A stretch of 11,327 nucleotides of DNA, taken from the NCBI GenBank assembly GCA_028565635.1, contig JAOXYB010054323.1, positions 1-11,327 on the forward strand. Reading direction: 5' to 3'. How positions within the stretch are numbered: position 1 is the first letter of the stretch; every line of letters begins with the position of its first letter. Below are positions 1-8,558 of the stretch, piece after piece. The stretch is from Phoronis ovalis (lineage: Eukaryota; Phoronida; Phoronidae). The notes beneath the pieces were generated by a model. The model was given only the letters and a program-made list of their open reading frames with translations. It was not told the origin of the DNA and did no database searches. The translations under genes and the position numbers were made by a program.

Positions 1-249
1 AGCTGGAACAAATGGCTAAAATCATACCATTTTTTGTTTGTTATACATGATTTTTTAATTTAAGCAAAAATGTCAATGATAAACAGACGACGTTGATTGG
101 CTCAGAGATGTCACGTGTACATAGCGACCGCAGCGCCAGTACAATGCAGCGGCTGAGAAAAGTTCAGAATAGTGCGTAATGTAGTTTTATTGCTTACTAC
201 CAAAAATTCGAGAACAATACCGTCCATAACACACAAAAAATCTACTTAC
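1..249 (-). other. Start of the last IFT27 intron, with a promoter-like patch
   Basis: This stretch follows the exon 6 donor and shows no match to the IFT27 C terminus. Positions 84-170 are more GC-rich than their surroundings and carry an NF-Y type CCAAT box and a CACGTG, listed separately. A 12-codon reading frame starts at ATG 143 on the plus strand and is too short to call. Confidence 0.6.
95..117. promoter_or_regulatory. CCAAT box and CACGTG E-box pair
   Basis: GATTGGCT (95-102), which reads AGCCAATC on the minus strand, fits the NF-Y consensus well. CACGTG (112-117) is a perfect E-box. Both lie in a GC-richer patch of otherwise AT-rich intron. The pair could mark an internal promoter or an enhancer, or be chance; no transcript start can be seen. 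Confidence 0.3.
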
Positions 250-359
250 TGCTGACACTTCAAAGTATTCTAAGCCATTTGAAGCAGCAAATTCTTGGCC
301 ACTTTTAGCTGTTACTACTCTACGTTGATCCAGATCTACTTTATTAGCAACTAAAACTC
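250..359 (-). CDS. IFT27: IFT27 coding exon 6 (NKxD motif)
   Basis: The 110 nt exon follows the acceptor TCTACTTTAG, completes Gly119 and encodes VLVANKVDLDQRRVV through GLEYFEVSA. It ends in phase 0 at the donor GTAAGT. NKVD (124-127) is the guanine-specificity motif, and the closing Ser-Ala is the G5 motif. No further coding match to the IFT27 C terminus (ENFEAPFHCLA in human) was found in 1-249. Confidence 0.95.
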
Positions 360-3253
360 CTAAAGTAGAGAAAAACATGTCACTTAGACTAGATTTTAAT
401 CTTAGTCAAGATTTCTTGTTAACACTAGGGAAGCGGTAAATCTTCTGATCCACGCCTTAATCTGCTACTTATTTTACAAATCAAGGCTCATCTACCAATA
501 TTCAGCAATGTATTTTACTACAAAGTTCTACCAGAAACTGACAAACCATAGTTCATGCCAAATCATACATGACAGTTAACAGTACCATGAGTGTTGCTTG
601 ATGATACATGAACAAGTGTATTGTTACACTTTGTGTTGGTGTATGACTTTGTTGGCCACAGCATGATCCACATAGAATAACATCTGTTTTTTGCTTTGTG
701 ATTTCATATTCACATAGTTAGGAAAATACAGCCAGCTGTGGCTGTTAGTAAGGTAGTTCTGTTCCAGCCTCCCCCTTAATATACTACACATGCAAACCAA
801 GCATACATTCAATAAAAATTATGACAAACCTTTGAACCTAAGAAAAAGTATTGATCTTTAGAATTTTTCCAGTTGCACAATGTTGTACTAATAGTACACC
901 TAATCAATAATTAGTTTTTTATACAGTTTTGTTTCCAGATTTACTAAAGTGAGATAAACTTTTATTTAATATAGTACAACTGATTTGTAGTTTGCAACTT
1001 TATAAACACAGAAATGGGGGATTTATCAATACATGGAATAGCAATGAGTAGACTTTCTAGACACATATACCAACTACATTTTAACCACATTTTATGCTCT
1101 TATTGAACAGTATGAATGCTCATGATCTCAAATGAATGAATCGCACGACGCTTTGTTAAAAAAAACATGGAATTTGGGGAATTTTTTATTTGTGACCAGT
1201 GCATATTAATAGTCTCTGTATAAAAGTGATGTTGCAAACAAAGGTGAAGTGGTGTATGTATCGATGCAAGTTGTTAGTAATAAAAATTTTTGTCAGTAAT
1301 ATATTTTTACTGATTTAACATGTCTGTACAATTATGGCTGTTAGAAAACTTTATGAACCATTTGCGCAACACTAACTTACCAGGAAAAGGGACATCTGGC
1401 TTTTGTGACCGTACTCTCTCTAACCATTTTGCACATGACGCAAATGTGGTTTCATTTGTTACATCATACACAACCATCACTATTGAGGGGTGGTCCCACT
1501 ACAAGATTACAACACAATTTGAGCATATACACTACTGTCCTATGTCATCATCAAAAGTAATAGATGGATTAGTGACAGTCATATGTTGGCAAAACATTTT
1601 TTTTTACTTGGACCAGTTAGGGTCAGATTTTAAATCAAACTCAAAATTTTACACTTCATACACACAAAAAAGGTTTATCAAATTTCAACAATTAATGTCT
1701 ACCTCTACAGAATTGAACATTTATTTGATTAGGGGTGGTACAAATGAATCTATTTAAAATCTTGATAAAAAAACTCCACAGACATTAAAATGTGCTGTCA
1801 CACTGACAATATGCTGAGGGCTACGCTGAATTATTTTGAAATTTTCTGCTTTATTTGCAATTCTTATATTTTAATTTTGTACATGGTCCTCATGTCAATT
1901 AAGGGTAATTAGTTTACAACTTTAATAATTAAATTTTGTAAAAATTAAAATACATAAAACTGAGATTGTTAATCTGTATAGTATACTTACATATTTCCGT
2001 ACTAGATCAGAGAAAATTTCTTTGCCAGCCGAATCGTATATATAAATTTCCTATAAAAGGAGTCACGTCTTATAAAAAGCTTAAAACAAAATGAAAACAA
2101 CCCTAGAATGACTTTTATGCTCCAGGTTTTGAAAATAGGATATTATAAAAGCGTTAATTACTTCAAGTACACAAAAATCTGCATTTAAATAGACTTAATT
2201 CTATACACACATAAATGCAGCGCTGTATAATAGTGAACTCTGTTTAGAGTAAAAAGTTTTTAACAAGTAACATGTATGTAGCAAAAGATGCGATGACCAT
2301 GATAATAAGCTGTGGAAGGAGCAGTGTTATGAAAAACTTACTACTGAGTCTGTTGTTTCTGGTACATTCACAGATTTCACACAAAGTTCCACACCAGTTG
2401 TCTATAATGCACAAACATTGGACGTTAAATGAACAAAGGAATACAGTGGTTTGTCAGAAATAAATATAATTAACAAGGTATTGTGGAAACGCATTTGCAA
2501 ATCGTTTTAATTTCAGCATTAATAATGAGCAGATTATTGCAGATTATGCCACTAAACAAATTACATTCATAACATTAATCTAACATAATAAGCAGGTTAA
2601 CCCCCCCCCCCCCGGAGTGCACTCTTATTAAAAGTGACTGTACATATGTGATGCCCCATGTTGTATTTCTTAAAAAAATTGGGATGTACTTTTGGAGATT
2701 TTTTTACCATGGCATGGCCATGGGGTATGCAAATTAGTTTTCACCATCGGGTATATTTTTAGCAAGAAATGTTTAATGCAAGCTGATGGAAGTTACTTAT
2801 AGACGTAACAGCAATAAATTACAATTAAAACATACCATGCTATAGTTTTTCGGAAAGTGTGAGCCATCACTGTGAAATACTTGTGTTATGGCACTTTTTC
2901 CAACCGTGGAATCACCTTAAAATGATTGAAGTAACATTGGTAAATAAAAACATGTGTCATTCTAAAAAAGTACTAAAACACCAACATTATGTAGATAAAA
3001 CCCGCGAGATAAAAAAGTACTTCAAGTTCAAGTTGAATGAGTTGTACTTGTCTGGTCACTCTGGTGCAATTATTATTAATCAATTAAAGTCAAAATTCAG
3101 ACAATGCAGTACTTTGTTACAACTATATATACATTTTCTTCATAACAAATCCACCATACTCTACACACTGAATACTATTCTCTTAAAGAACCACTTTAAC
3201 GGCTTCAAAAACTTACCGACAACTATGCACTTAGCTCTTAAGACGGTGGGCAT
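250..3253 (-). CDS. IFT27: IFT27 (RABL4), Rab-like small GTPase of the IFT-B complex; six coding exons, 3' end missing
   Basis: Coding exons are 3253-3217, 2915-2836, 2401-2342, 2050-1991, 1498-1381 and 359-250, read on the minus strand. All introns are GT-AG and the joined frame stays open for 155 codons. GTPase motifs in order: P-loop GDSTVGKS (residues 13-20), switch I Thr40 in TTGVEL, G3 DSAGKE (65-70), G4 NKVD (124-127), and G5 Ser154-Ala155 at the end of exon 6. Lys69 stands where most Rabs have the catalytic Gln of DTAGQ; human IFT27 also has DSAGKE. Block by block the sequence matches human IFT27 (186 residues), for example KCI near the start, SDG-HF, YDVTNE and PGVLV-NK-DL. About 30 C-terminal residues would lie in an exon left of position 1. 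In characterised animals IFT27 pairs with IFT25 in IFT-B and supports export of BBSome cargo from cilia. I see no frameshift or stop, so the gene looks functional. It is divergent from a putative plus-strand gene at 3521. Confidence 0.95.
360..1380 (-). other. IFT27 intron 5 (1,021 bp)
   Basis: AT-rich intron between exons 5 and 6 with consensus ends (GTAAGT and TTTAG). I found no second gene, no clear repeat and no RNA gene in it. Short open frames in 620-815 have no recognisable content. Confidence 0.85.
1381..1498 (-). CDS. IFT27: IFT27 coding exon 5
   Basis: The 118 nt exon starts after the acceptor CTTGTAG and ends in phase 1 at the donor G|GTAAGT. It begins WDHPSIVMVVYDVTNE and later carries KWLERVRSQKP. 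This matches human WESPNVLCLVYDVTNEES and KWLEKARSQAP. A 145-codon open frame on the plus strand over this exon is its antisense shadow. Confidence 0.94.
1499..1990 (-). other. IFT27 intron 4 (492 bp)
   Basis: AT-rich intron with donor GTAAGT and acceptor CTTGTAG. No other feature was seen in it. Confidence 0.85.
1991..2050 (-). CDS. IFT27: IFT27 coding exon 4 (G3 motif)
   Basis: The exon is 60 nt and phase 0 at both ends, with acceptor CCTTTTATAG and donor GTAAGT. It encodes EIYIYDSAGKEIFSDLVRKY. DSAGK replaces the usual Rab DTAGQ, as in human IFT27, which suggests weak intrinsic GTP hydrolysis. Confidence 0.94.
2342..2401 (-). CDS. IFT27: IFT27 coding exon 3 (switch I)
   Basis: The exon is exactly 60 nt, phase 0 at both ends, with acceptor ATTATAG and donor GTAAGT. 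It encodes TTGVELCVKSVNVPETTDSV and aligns with human [20 protein letters not shown]. The first Thr is the switch I Mg-binding position in the Rab family. Confidence 0.93.
2402..2835 (-). other. IFT27 intron 2 (434 bp) with a poly-C run
   Basis: The intron has donor GTATG and acceptor ATTATAG. It holds a C13 homopolymer at 2601-2613 (G13 on the transcript) and a palindromic CCATGGCATGGCCATGG near 2708-2724. Nothing else is evident. Confidence 0.8.
2601..2613. repeat. C13 mononucleotide tract
   Basis: Thirteen consecutive C residues lie in the second IFT27 intron. Such runs are length-unstable and prone to sequencing error. On the IFT27 transcript this is a G run. Confidence 0.95.
2836..2915 (-). 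CDS. IFT27: IFT27 coding exon 2 (P-loop)
   Basis: The 80 nt exon begins after the acceptor TTTTAAG and ends at the donor ATG|GTATG. It completes Gly13 and encodes the P-loop DSTVGKS, then VFHSDGSHFPKNYSM, matching human IFRSDGAHFQKSYTL. The end is phase 0. Confidence 0.93.
3217..3253 (-). CDS. IFT27: IFT27 coding exon 1 (start codon)
   Basis: This exon encodes MPTVLRAKCIVV plus the first base of Gly13, and ends at the donor G|GTAAGT. It aligns with the human N terminus (MVKLAAKCILAG). The start ATG has A at -3. An in-frame TAG lies upstream at 3310-3308 if that DNA is exonic, so this ATG is the first possible one in the frame. Splice phase is 1. Confidence 0.92.
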
Positions 3254-3520
3254 TTTCAAAGGACTCTTCAATTTGTCTGCTGAAAAAATGCCTCTGTCGC
3301 GCAGCAACTACTATGCCAACTTTTCATTGGTTCAAATGGTTTCCGGTTAAAATATATTTAGTAGAAAATTTTCCAACTTCAATTACATATGTTGAAATGG
3401 ATGGTTAAATTAAATCTGTCCTTAAAGTGTATTTTGTAAAGATTTCCTTTCGATTCATTTTTCATATGTCTAGTATTAACGACAAAAACAAATCATCGAA
3501 ATACATTTCCTTCTTTCAAG
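3254..3520. promoter_or_regulatory. Divergent promoter region between IFT27 and a putative plus-strand gene
   Basis: Only 267 bp separate the IFT27 start codon (3253, minus) from the plus-strand ATG at 3521. This is typical of a bidirectional promoter. It contains a CCAAT box on the IFT27 strand (ATTGG on plus at 3326-3330) and a near-match to the RFX X-box at 3296-3308. No TATA box is obvious. The IFT27 5' leader may also hold a 19-codon upstream reading frame (ATG at 3327, stop near 3268) if transcription starts above it. Confidence 0.55.
3296..3308 (+). promoter_or_regulatory. Imperfect X-box (RFX site) near the IFT27 start
   Basis: GTCGCGCAGCAAC fits the RFX consensus RYYNYY-N(1-3)-RRNRAC with one mismatch, the sixth base. 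It lies about 45 bp upstream of the IFT27 ATG. RFX factors control many ciliary genes through X-boxes close to the start, so position and gene type agree, but the match is imperfect. Confidence 0.35.
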
Positions 3521-3532
3521 ATGGCAGAACCG
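3521..3532 (+). CDS. Putative first coding exon (MAEP) of a gene divergent from IFT27
   Basis: ATG GCA GAA CCG is followed at once by the near-perfect donor GTAAGT. The start context is strong (AAG before the ATG, G after it). Four codons then a splice site is a common arrangement for a first coding exon, and the position 267 bp from IFT27 fits a shared promoter. The protein cannot be recognised from four residues. In-phase candidate downstream exons are at 5414 and 8472. It could instead be the first exon of a non-coding transcript. Confidence 0.5.
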
Positions 3533-5413
3533 GTAAGTAATCGTGCTACCAATGTTTTGATTCACTTATGTTGAAAAATGTTAGTCTTATGTTTCTTCGA
3601 TTCTCTTCAGTATGAACACAGTCATTAAACATCAATAGTAGAAGAAGTTTTTCGGTACTGAATTTTGGTTACTTCTGCATGGAACCAGGTATTTGTATAC
3701 ACTAAAAAGCCGTAAAGGAATTCCGTTGGTACTTTTGGGAAATACCTAATCCCCTAAGGAATGTTCTAGAGAAAAGCGCCTAAATCCGTCTATACTAGTC
3801 ATTCAAAAACAGAATTATAATATTATTTTGCAGCAGCTATTCAAAAGTTTACAAAGTTATATAAATTTCTCACTTTGTATGTAAATAAGTTATTTATTAT
3901 CACCCTTTTGTCACCATTTTTGTAAAAAAAAGGGCAAAATTAAGCAAAGTGTTATCAAACAATTGATTAAAGTGGGTAAACTAATTCTCAGGCAGTACTT
4001 CTTAGTCTTACCTAATCTGTACAAAATATCGATATTAAAGTTTATCCATATTTTCCACTAAGAAGATATTTTCATATTAAAAACATTTTGCACTCTTTGA
4101 CAAGGTTATTGCATTTCATCATAACCATATAAGGATATGCGTTAATCATTATGACAATAACTTTACAAGTCAACCATGAATTGTATCAAAAATACTGAAA
4201 GATACATAATTGTTTCCTCATATTTTGTTGTGCATGTCATACTAGAAAAAAATTCTCTGCCAAGATATATTTTAGTTACTTTTTCTTGTAAATCGATAAT
4301 TCATATCATTCGCATGAAGTTGTATTCCTGTCTTGGGTATTGCAGAACCTAACAACCAATAAATGTATTTGACTTCACAATAAAGAGCTTATTTTTCTGA
4401 TACAAAATGATAGCTTCTAATTTTTAGGAATTAAGGAATTAATGATCAGATATCATTAAAAAAGGATGTTCCTTGGCTGTAGCACTCATTTTAAGGCTCA
4501 ATATACTATTTGTGATGCCAAGTTCCTTAATTGTTTGGTATTTTGATGGTATTTCATATATTCTTGGTTCGTTCCTGCTAAGATATCTACATTGCATTGT
4601 TTCAGCAGATAAATTAAACACCTTATCACATGGCTGTATATGGATGCACCAAAAGTGGTCAATGCTGTCCTAGTCTAGCTTAATTCTAGGCTGAAACTGT
4701 TATATTTTTGTCCAATATCTTGAAACAGATTGCATTTTAAAGAGACCACTTTGTAATGCTGGTAGCCTGACATGTTAACATGTTTTATGCGATTAGAGTT
4801 AAATTTATTGATCAAATATATAAAAGGGTACCTTGTTTGCTGTTCAGTACACTGTTTAGGTGATTCATTTGCCAGTGTATTTTAATTCAGTACAACACTG
4901 ATAAAACAAGATATCTAAAATTTCTTAGGTGAAAAGGGGTCCAAATTTAAAAATGGAAAAACGCATTTAAGGGCTTTTTAAAAAAACAGTTCACAAACAT
5001 GGGTATCAGTTATTACCTTGAATTGGACCCCTTAGCACCAGGGGTTGGTGAAATTTGCACATTAACCTATTATACTCACTCCATCCAAAGTTGATCACCT
5101 GTGATTGATTAAATTCTATCAATAAATATGAATTTGTATATAAAAAGTCTCCACCTAAATAACCTGCTTTCATTACTAGTATGTATCAAGTATATAGCAA
5201 ATGCTGTCTACTTTCAAAAAAAAGCTTTAGCACATGTTAAGGCTAAGTAAACAGAAACACCATTGTCACTTTAGAGCTTCAAACCTGTGCAAAAGTCATG
5301 AAAAGTATATAATTTGCTTACATGTTATAAGTAGGTCTATTTATTACGTATCATCGAAAATGTACAGTTTGTATAATATGCGATATCCTCTATTTTTACT
5401 TGATTTGTTGCAG
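3533..5413 (+). other. Non-coding, probable first intron of the divergent gene
   Basis: AT-rich sequence with only short unconvincing open frames (for example 4439-4621 minus and 4473-4673 plus, which are antisense to each other). The one structured element I see is the inverted repeat at 4928-5039. The right boundary depends on the weak exon candidate at 5414. Confidence 0.45.
4928..5039. repeat. Short inverted repeat with about 70 bp spacer
   Basis: The left arm (4928-4947) contains AAGGGGTCCAAATT. The right arm (5021-5039) contains AATTGGACCCCTT. The arms extend outward to GGTG and CACC, giving about 20 bp with two mismatches and a one-base bulge. The centre does not pair further. It may be a small MITE-like remnant or a transcribed stem-loop; no target-site duplication was confirmed. 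Confidence 0.55.
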
Positions 5414-5450
5414 AGCATCCATTCAGTTGTTTGTCATTTTCTCATTCCCG
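5414..5450 (+). CDS. Candidate second exon of the divergent gene
   Basis: A strong acceptor (pyrimidine-rich tract ending TTGTTGCAG) is followed by 37 nt open in phase 0, encoding SIHSVVCHFLIP plus one base, then a fair donor GTAATT. Phase agrees with the MAEP exon. No family is recognised. Alternatively the frame runs on unspliced to a stop at 5501-5503. The exon is small enough that chance is a real possibility. Confidence 0.27.
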
Positions 5451-5844
5451 GTAATTTTCTATGGTTGGATGGTGGGTTAAAAAGACTGAAAATGTTTTGC
5501 TAGAAAGAAAGGTACAAGTGTTATATATTAAGGTTTTATACTTATATCATTTAAAGGAAAGTTTTGCAGCTTGGTAACGCAAATTTTTGTATCAGTTTTA
5601 AGAAAAAAGTTAAATTTTTTTTCTAAATATTGACATTTTCCGTTAAAACTTCTGAATATTAATGAGACAAAGCAATCCACTAAATAAAATGCATTTTTTT
5701 CTAAAAGTTTATTGTATGCCCTTGATTGAGCATGAAATATGTTGTTTTTAATTTCTTTCTAACCCTTCAAAATTTCTTGAAAATGCAACGAGTATTACGG
5801 GTTACCACTAAAGCGGAAGGTCAACCTGAGTGTACTCATGTTAT

Positions 5845-5872
5845 TTTTTGGTGGGGATGTCCCCCCCAAAAA
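5845..5872. repeat. Near-perfect palindrome with G-rich and C-rich arms
   Basis: The left arm TTTTTGGTGGGGA and right arm TCCCCCCCAAAAA pair over 13 positions with one mismatch around a two-base centre. It sits at the left end of a repeat-like segment that finishes at a C9 run (6174-6182), so it may be one end of an interspersed element. Confidence 0.6.
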
Positions 5873-5936
5873 TTTTGGATTTGTATTGTATACTTCTTCC
5901 TGTTTTTTTCTGGACTACTATCGAAAAGAAATTTAT

Positions 5937-6185
5937 AAATTTGGATTGCTACCGACTGTTTACAGCAAAGAATCTGGATTAATTTTTTGGTTTGTATCTT
6001 GGAATTTAGTTTGTATCAGTCAGTTGCGTAAAAATGAAATGCTACTCAAACATTTTAAAATTTGGACTGCTACCCTTACATTTCAAAAAGATTGGATTGG
6101 GTTTGCTACCACAATCTATAATTTTGAATTGGGTTGGGCAGCACATCCCCATGTTAAAAAAAACATAAGTACTCCCCCCCCCTCA
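5937..6185. repeat. Diverged internal repeats, probable interspersed repeat segment
   Basis: AAATTTGGATTGCTACC (5937 on) recurs as AAATTTGGACTGCTACCC (6058 on), each followed by an A-rich stretch and then a TTGGATT or CTGGATT block. The segment ends in ACT followed by nine C (6174-6182). It also carries the long but unrecognised frame 5838-6281. This looks like degenerate repetitive DNA rather than a gene. Confidence 0.4.
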
Positions 6186-7467
6186 GACTTTCTACTGTAT
6201 GATGAAACCAAATATCAACATGATTTATTGCCACCAGGTGACTCTGTCTGTTTTCCTTCTTTACAGTACAGTTACTTATAGTCAAAAGTGTTCATTTTAA
6301 ATCTCAACAGTCTCTGGGGTTACCGAAATTTGCATTTTAGCACAAAAGTGGATGAAGATCCCTCTGCACTGCACAATGAAAACGTATATATTTAAACGTA
6401 ATACGTTATCATTAGGTGATTCTGTCTATTTCTATTCTGAAACAATTCATTTGTGTAAGTTACTGAATGCTCAGTCTAGAGTGCTAAGTCACAATCTCAA
6501 TATTATAAATTTATTAATTTGCCCATAGGCATTCATTTTAATTATATGTCACTGTTATTATACTACTTAGGGCTTTGTCGCAATTCTGCAAATTTACTGC
6601 AGGTATCATTAATATATATTGTCAGAAATACAAAATTATTTATAATTAAAAGTTGAAAAATGTGCAATTTTATTGAGGCCTTTCTTGTTAATTTCCTATG
6701 AAATTGATCTTTCTCCTATACCTTGAATTATTTTCAAAATTTGAATAAAAGATCTGTGCATTATATCAGTTGTGAAGTTATTTGATTTTCAATCATAAAT
6801 ATTACACATTTCATTGTGAACATATGTAGTTGTGATCTGTAAAAAACAGTAGTTGTATATAGTAAAGTTAGTTATCTAATAGTTTGATCACCTACATAGA
6901 TAAATGGTCTATTAGTTATATATGCAAATGAAGTTCTCTAAAATTTTGATCATCTGAAGAGATACTTTTCTAATAAATTGTTCATTTTTTAATTACTTCT
7001 ATTTATGTGTCCCTGCAAACATTATACTTAATCATTGGAAATTTTTGCTAAGTTTCATAAAGTAACTCAGAGTCTGGTCAGAAATATGATTATCTGAAAT
7101 TGGATCTTTACTCAACATTGTAATAGAGAGGAACAATTTCCTGATTGTAATTAGTAACTGTAATTTTGTAACAATGTTATCTTGTGTTAAATAAGTTATA
7201 TTTAAAAAATAGTTTTTGCCAATTGAGCTATTAGGAATGTAAGTTAAATAAGACTAAACAAAAACAGGATTCCACGCTGGTATCTGCTAAAAGTAAAAAG
7301 AATAAAAGGAATAAAGTGCAATCTATGGTGTAGCCATGCATATTAGTCAAGAAAATGGAGTTATAAAAAAAAACATCAGTTGATGTACATACACATCTAT
7401 GTCTCCATTACCAGTGCCATTATCATGATCAAATATCATAAACTTCACAAACTAATAAGCATGCACA

Positions 7468-7710
7468 TCTATACTACTAAAAGAATGGAGTGAATATTTC
7501 CTACAACTACTCCGTCTAGGCATGCACCTCTATCGGGGTGTAACCGTGGTCGGTTGATTACTTATGTTGCGACATAGCACACCGAGACGCTATTTCCAAT
7601 CCTAGCGTTTAACCCAGACACTAAGTTTGAGTCATTATTCTATAGCATAAGGCATAATTCCTAACCTATGAGGACCATACCTGTGAGAGTCGTGAGGTCA
7701 TTTCTAGCAT
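7468..7710. mobile_element. Possible transposon remnant (GC-richer block, Helitron-like 5' end)
   Basis: A block with clearly higher GC content begins with A|TCTATACTACTAAAAG at 7468, resembling Helitron 5' termini (TC start, preceded by host A). It contains a hairpin, ACGCTA (7587-7592) and TAGCGT (7603-7608) around a ten-base loop. No matching 3' end (hairpin plus CTRR, followed by T) was found and there is no coding sequence. The call rests on end similarity and composition only. Confidence 0.25.
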
Positions 7711-8030
7711 TGTAAAAAAACTATACAAATTTATTGAAATCAAGTTGATTACTGCCTGCTCCTCCTATTTGCAATTATAATGGGATCTATAACAGTCCTG
7801 TAGCCTGTGGGTCCTACTGTATAGATATCGATCAGATTACCTGCCTAATTAACCATTATGAAATATTTGAGCAATTTTTAATTTTCGACCTTTAGCCACT
7901 TAGTGGTAATGATACTGATGTCATAACAGAAAGGAGCATTGTTTGCTGGTGATTCAGAAAAAATCAGAAACCTGTGACATGTTTACTTAGACATTCAAGT
8001 TACAAATGTATACAAACCTAAAGCACAAAA

Positions 8031-8237
8031 TTCACAGTGGTCTACACACAACCATTCATAAGCAATTGTACTGGAATGTTACGAAAAGAACACCGATTTT
8101 ATAGGAATACGTCCTGTGTGATTTCACTAGAATATAGTAGGTTTTTTGAGGCAGGCAAGACATTCCATAGCATTTTTTGACATATAGCCTAACACTGTAC
8201 AAAAGCTGATACCCTAATGCAATAGGTTAGATATCTG
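8031..8237. repeat. Left arm of long inverted repeat
   Basis: This is the reverse complement of 9767-9981 at about 85-90 percent identity by eye, with a few small indels. Shared blocks include GTTACGAAAAGAACACCGAT and CATATAGCCTAACACTGTA. The arms are 1.5 kb apart. At two positions this arm has TG or CA where the right arm has CG, as expected of a decayed copy. Confidence 0.9.
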
Positions 8238-8471
8238 GGGGACTGAATGCGTAACTAACAAAATAACAATATAGTTACATGTCTCAACCTATTATCTCGG
8301 CAGGTAAGCACAAGGCACGCAGATGCATGATCACAGAAATACATGCTATCAAATTTGTATATGTAAATGCATGTACTTCATATTTAAGTAAGACGGGTTA
8401 TAATGTTCCAATGTAGACAATTGTGTGAAAATGTGACTTTGGAATCGCTCTTGAAAGGCATCGGAATTTAG

Positions 8472-8558
8472 CGCCGGATAATGAAGAAGTGACTATTTTT
8501 GTGTTGAAAGTTGAAGAAACAGGATTTGTGACCAAATTGGCGATTGGATTGAGTGCAG
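8472..8558 (+). CDS. Candidate third exon of the divergent gene
   Basis: The 87 nt stretch lies between a TTTAG acceptor and the donor CAG|GTACTT. It is in phase 1 and so joins correctly to the 5414-5450 candidate, giving Ala then PDNEEVTIFVLKVEETGF and a further TKLAIGLSA. The acidic, hydrophobic-patterned composition looks protein-like. Against it: the acceptor has a poor pyrimidine tract, the opposite strand is also open, and no family is recognised. Read through unspliced, the frame stops at 8563-8565 (Gly-Thr-stop), which would make a microprotein of about 48 residues. Confidence 0.28.

Larger units (their letters stand above)
5451..8471 (+). other. Intron-like and repeat-bearing stretch without a supported gene
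   Basis: About 3 kb, mostly AT-rich. It holds a palindrome at 5845-5872, a low-complexity segment with repeated ATTTGGAYTGCTACC motifs (5937 and 6059), a C9 run (6174-6182), a GC-richer block with a hairpin (7468-7710), and the left arm of the long inverted repeat (8031-8237). The open frames at 5726-5938 and 5838-6281 arise in the repeat-like segment and resemble no known protein. Confidence 0.55.

Noticed and set aside
624-812. Minus-strand frame of 62 codons in IFT27 intron 5
   Set aside because: No resemblance to IFT27 or another family, and the exon 5 to exon 6 junction is already in phase without it.
1320-1757. Plus-strand open frame of 145 codons
   Set aside because: It is antisense to IFT27 exon 5 (1498-1381), whose homology and splice sites are clear; the plus-strand translation resembles nothing.
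2272-2463. Plus-strand open frame of 63 codons
   Set aside because: Antisense to IFT27 exon 3 (2401-2342).
2859-3350. Plus-strand open frame of 163 codons, the longest in the window
   Set aside because: It crosses IFT27 exons 1 and 2 in antisense. Those exons carry the start codon and the P-loop, so the plus frame is a shadow.
3268-4620. Similar TTTGTCTGCTGAAA-like strings at 3269-3292 (plus) and near 4597-4618 (minus)
   Set aside because: About 24 bp with several mismatches; likely chance and not extended on either side.
4439-4673. Overlapping open frames on both strands (60 and 66 codons)
   Set aside because: They are antisense to each other, short, lack in-phase splice partners and show no recognisable motif. 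The minus frame looks slightly protein-like but not enough to call.
6239-6440. Partial direct similarity around GGTGACTCTGTCTG (6237) and GGTGATTCTGTCTA (6415)
   Set aside because: Similarity does not extend far enough to define a repeat unit.
8427-8450. CDFG stretch resembling a protein kinase DFG motif
   Set aside because: No APE, HRD or other kinase motif surrounds it, and an in-frame stop lies just upstream.
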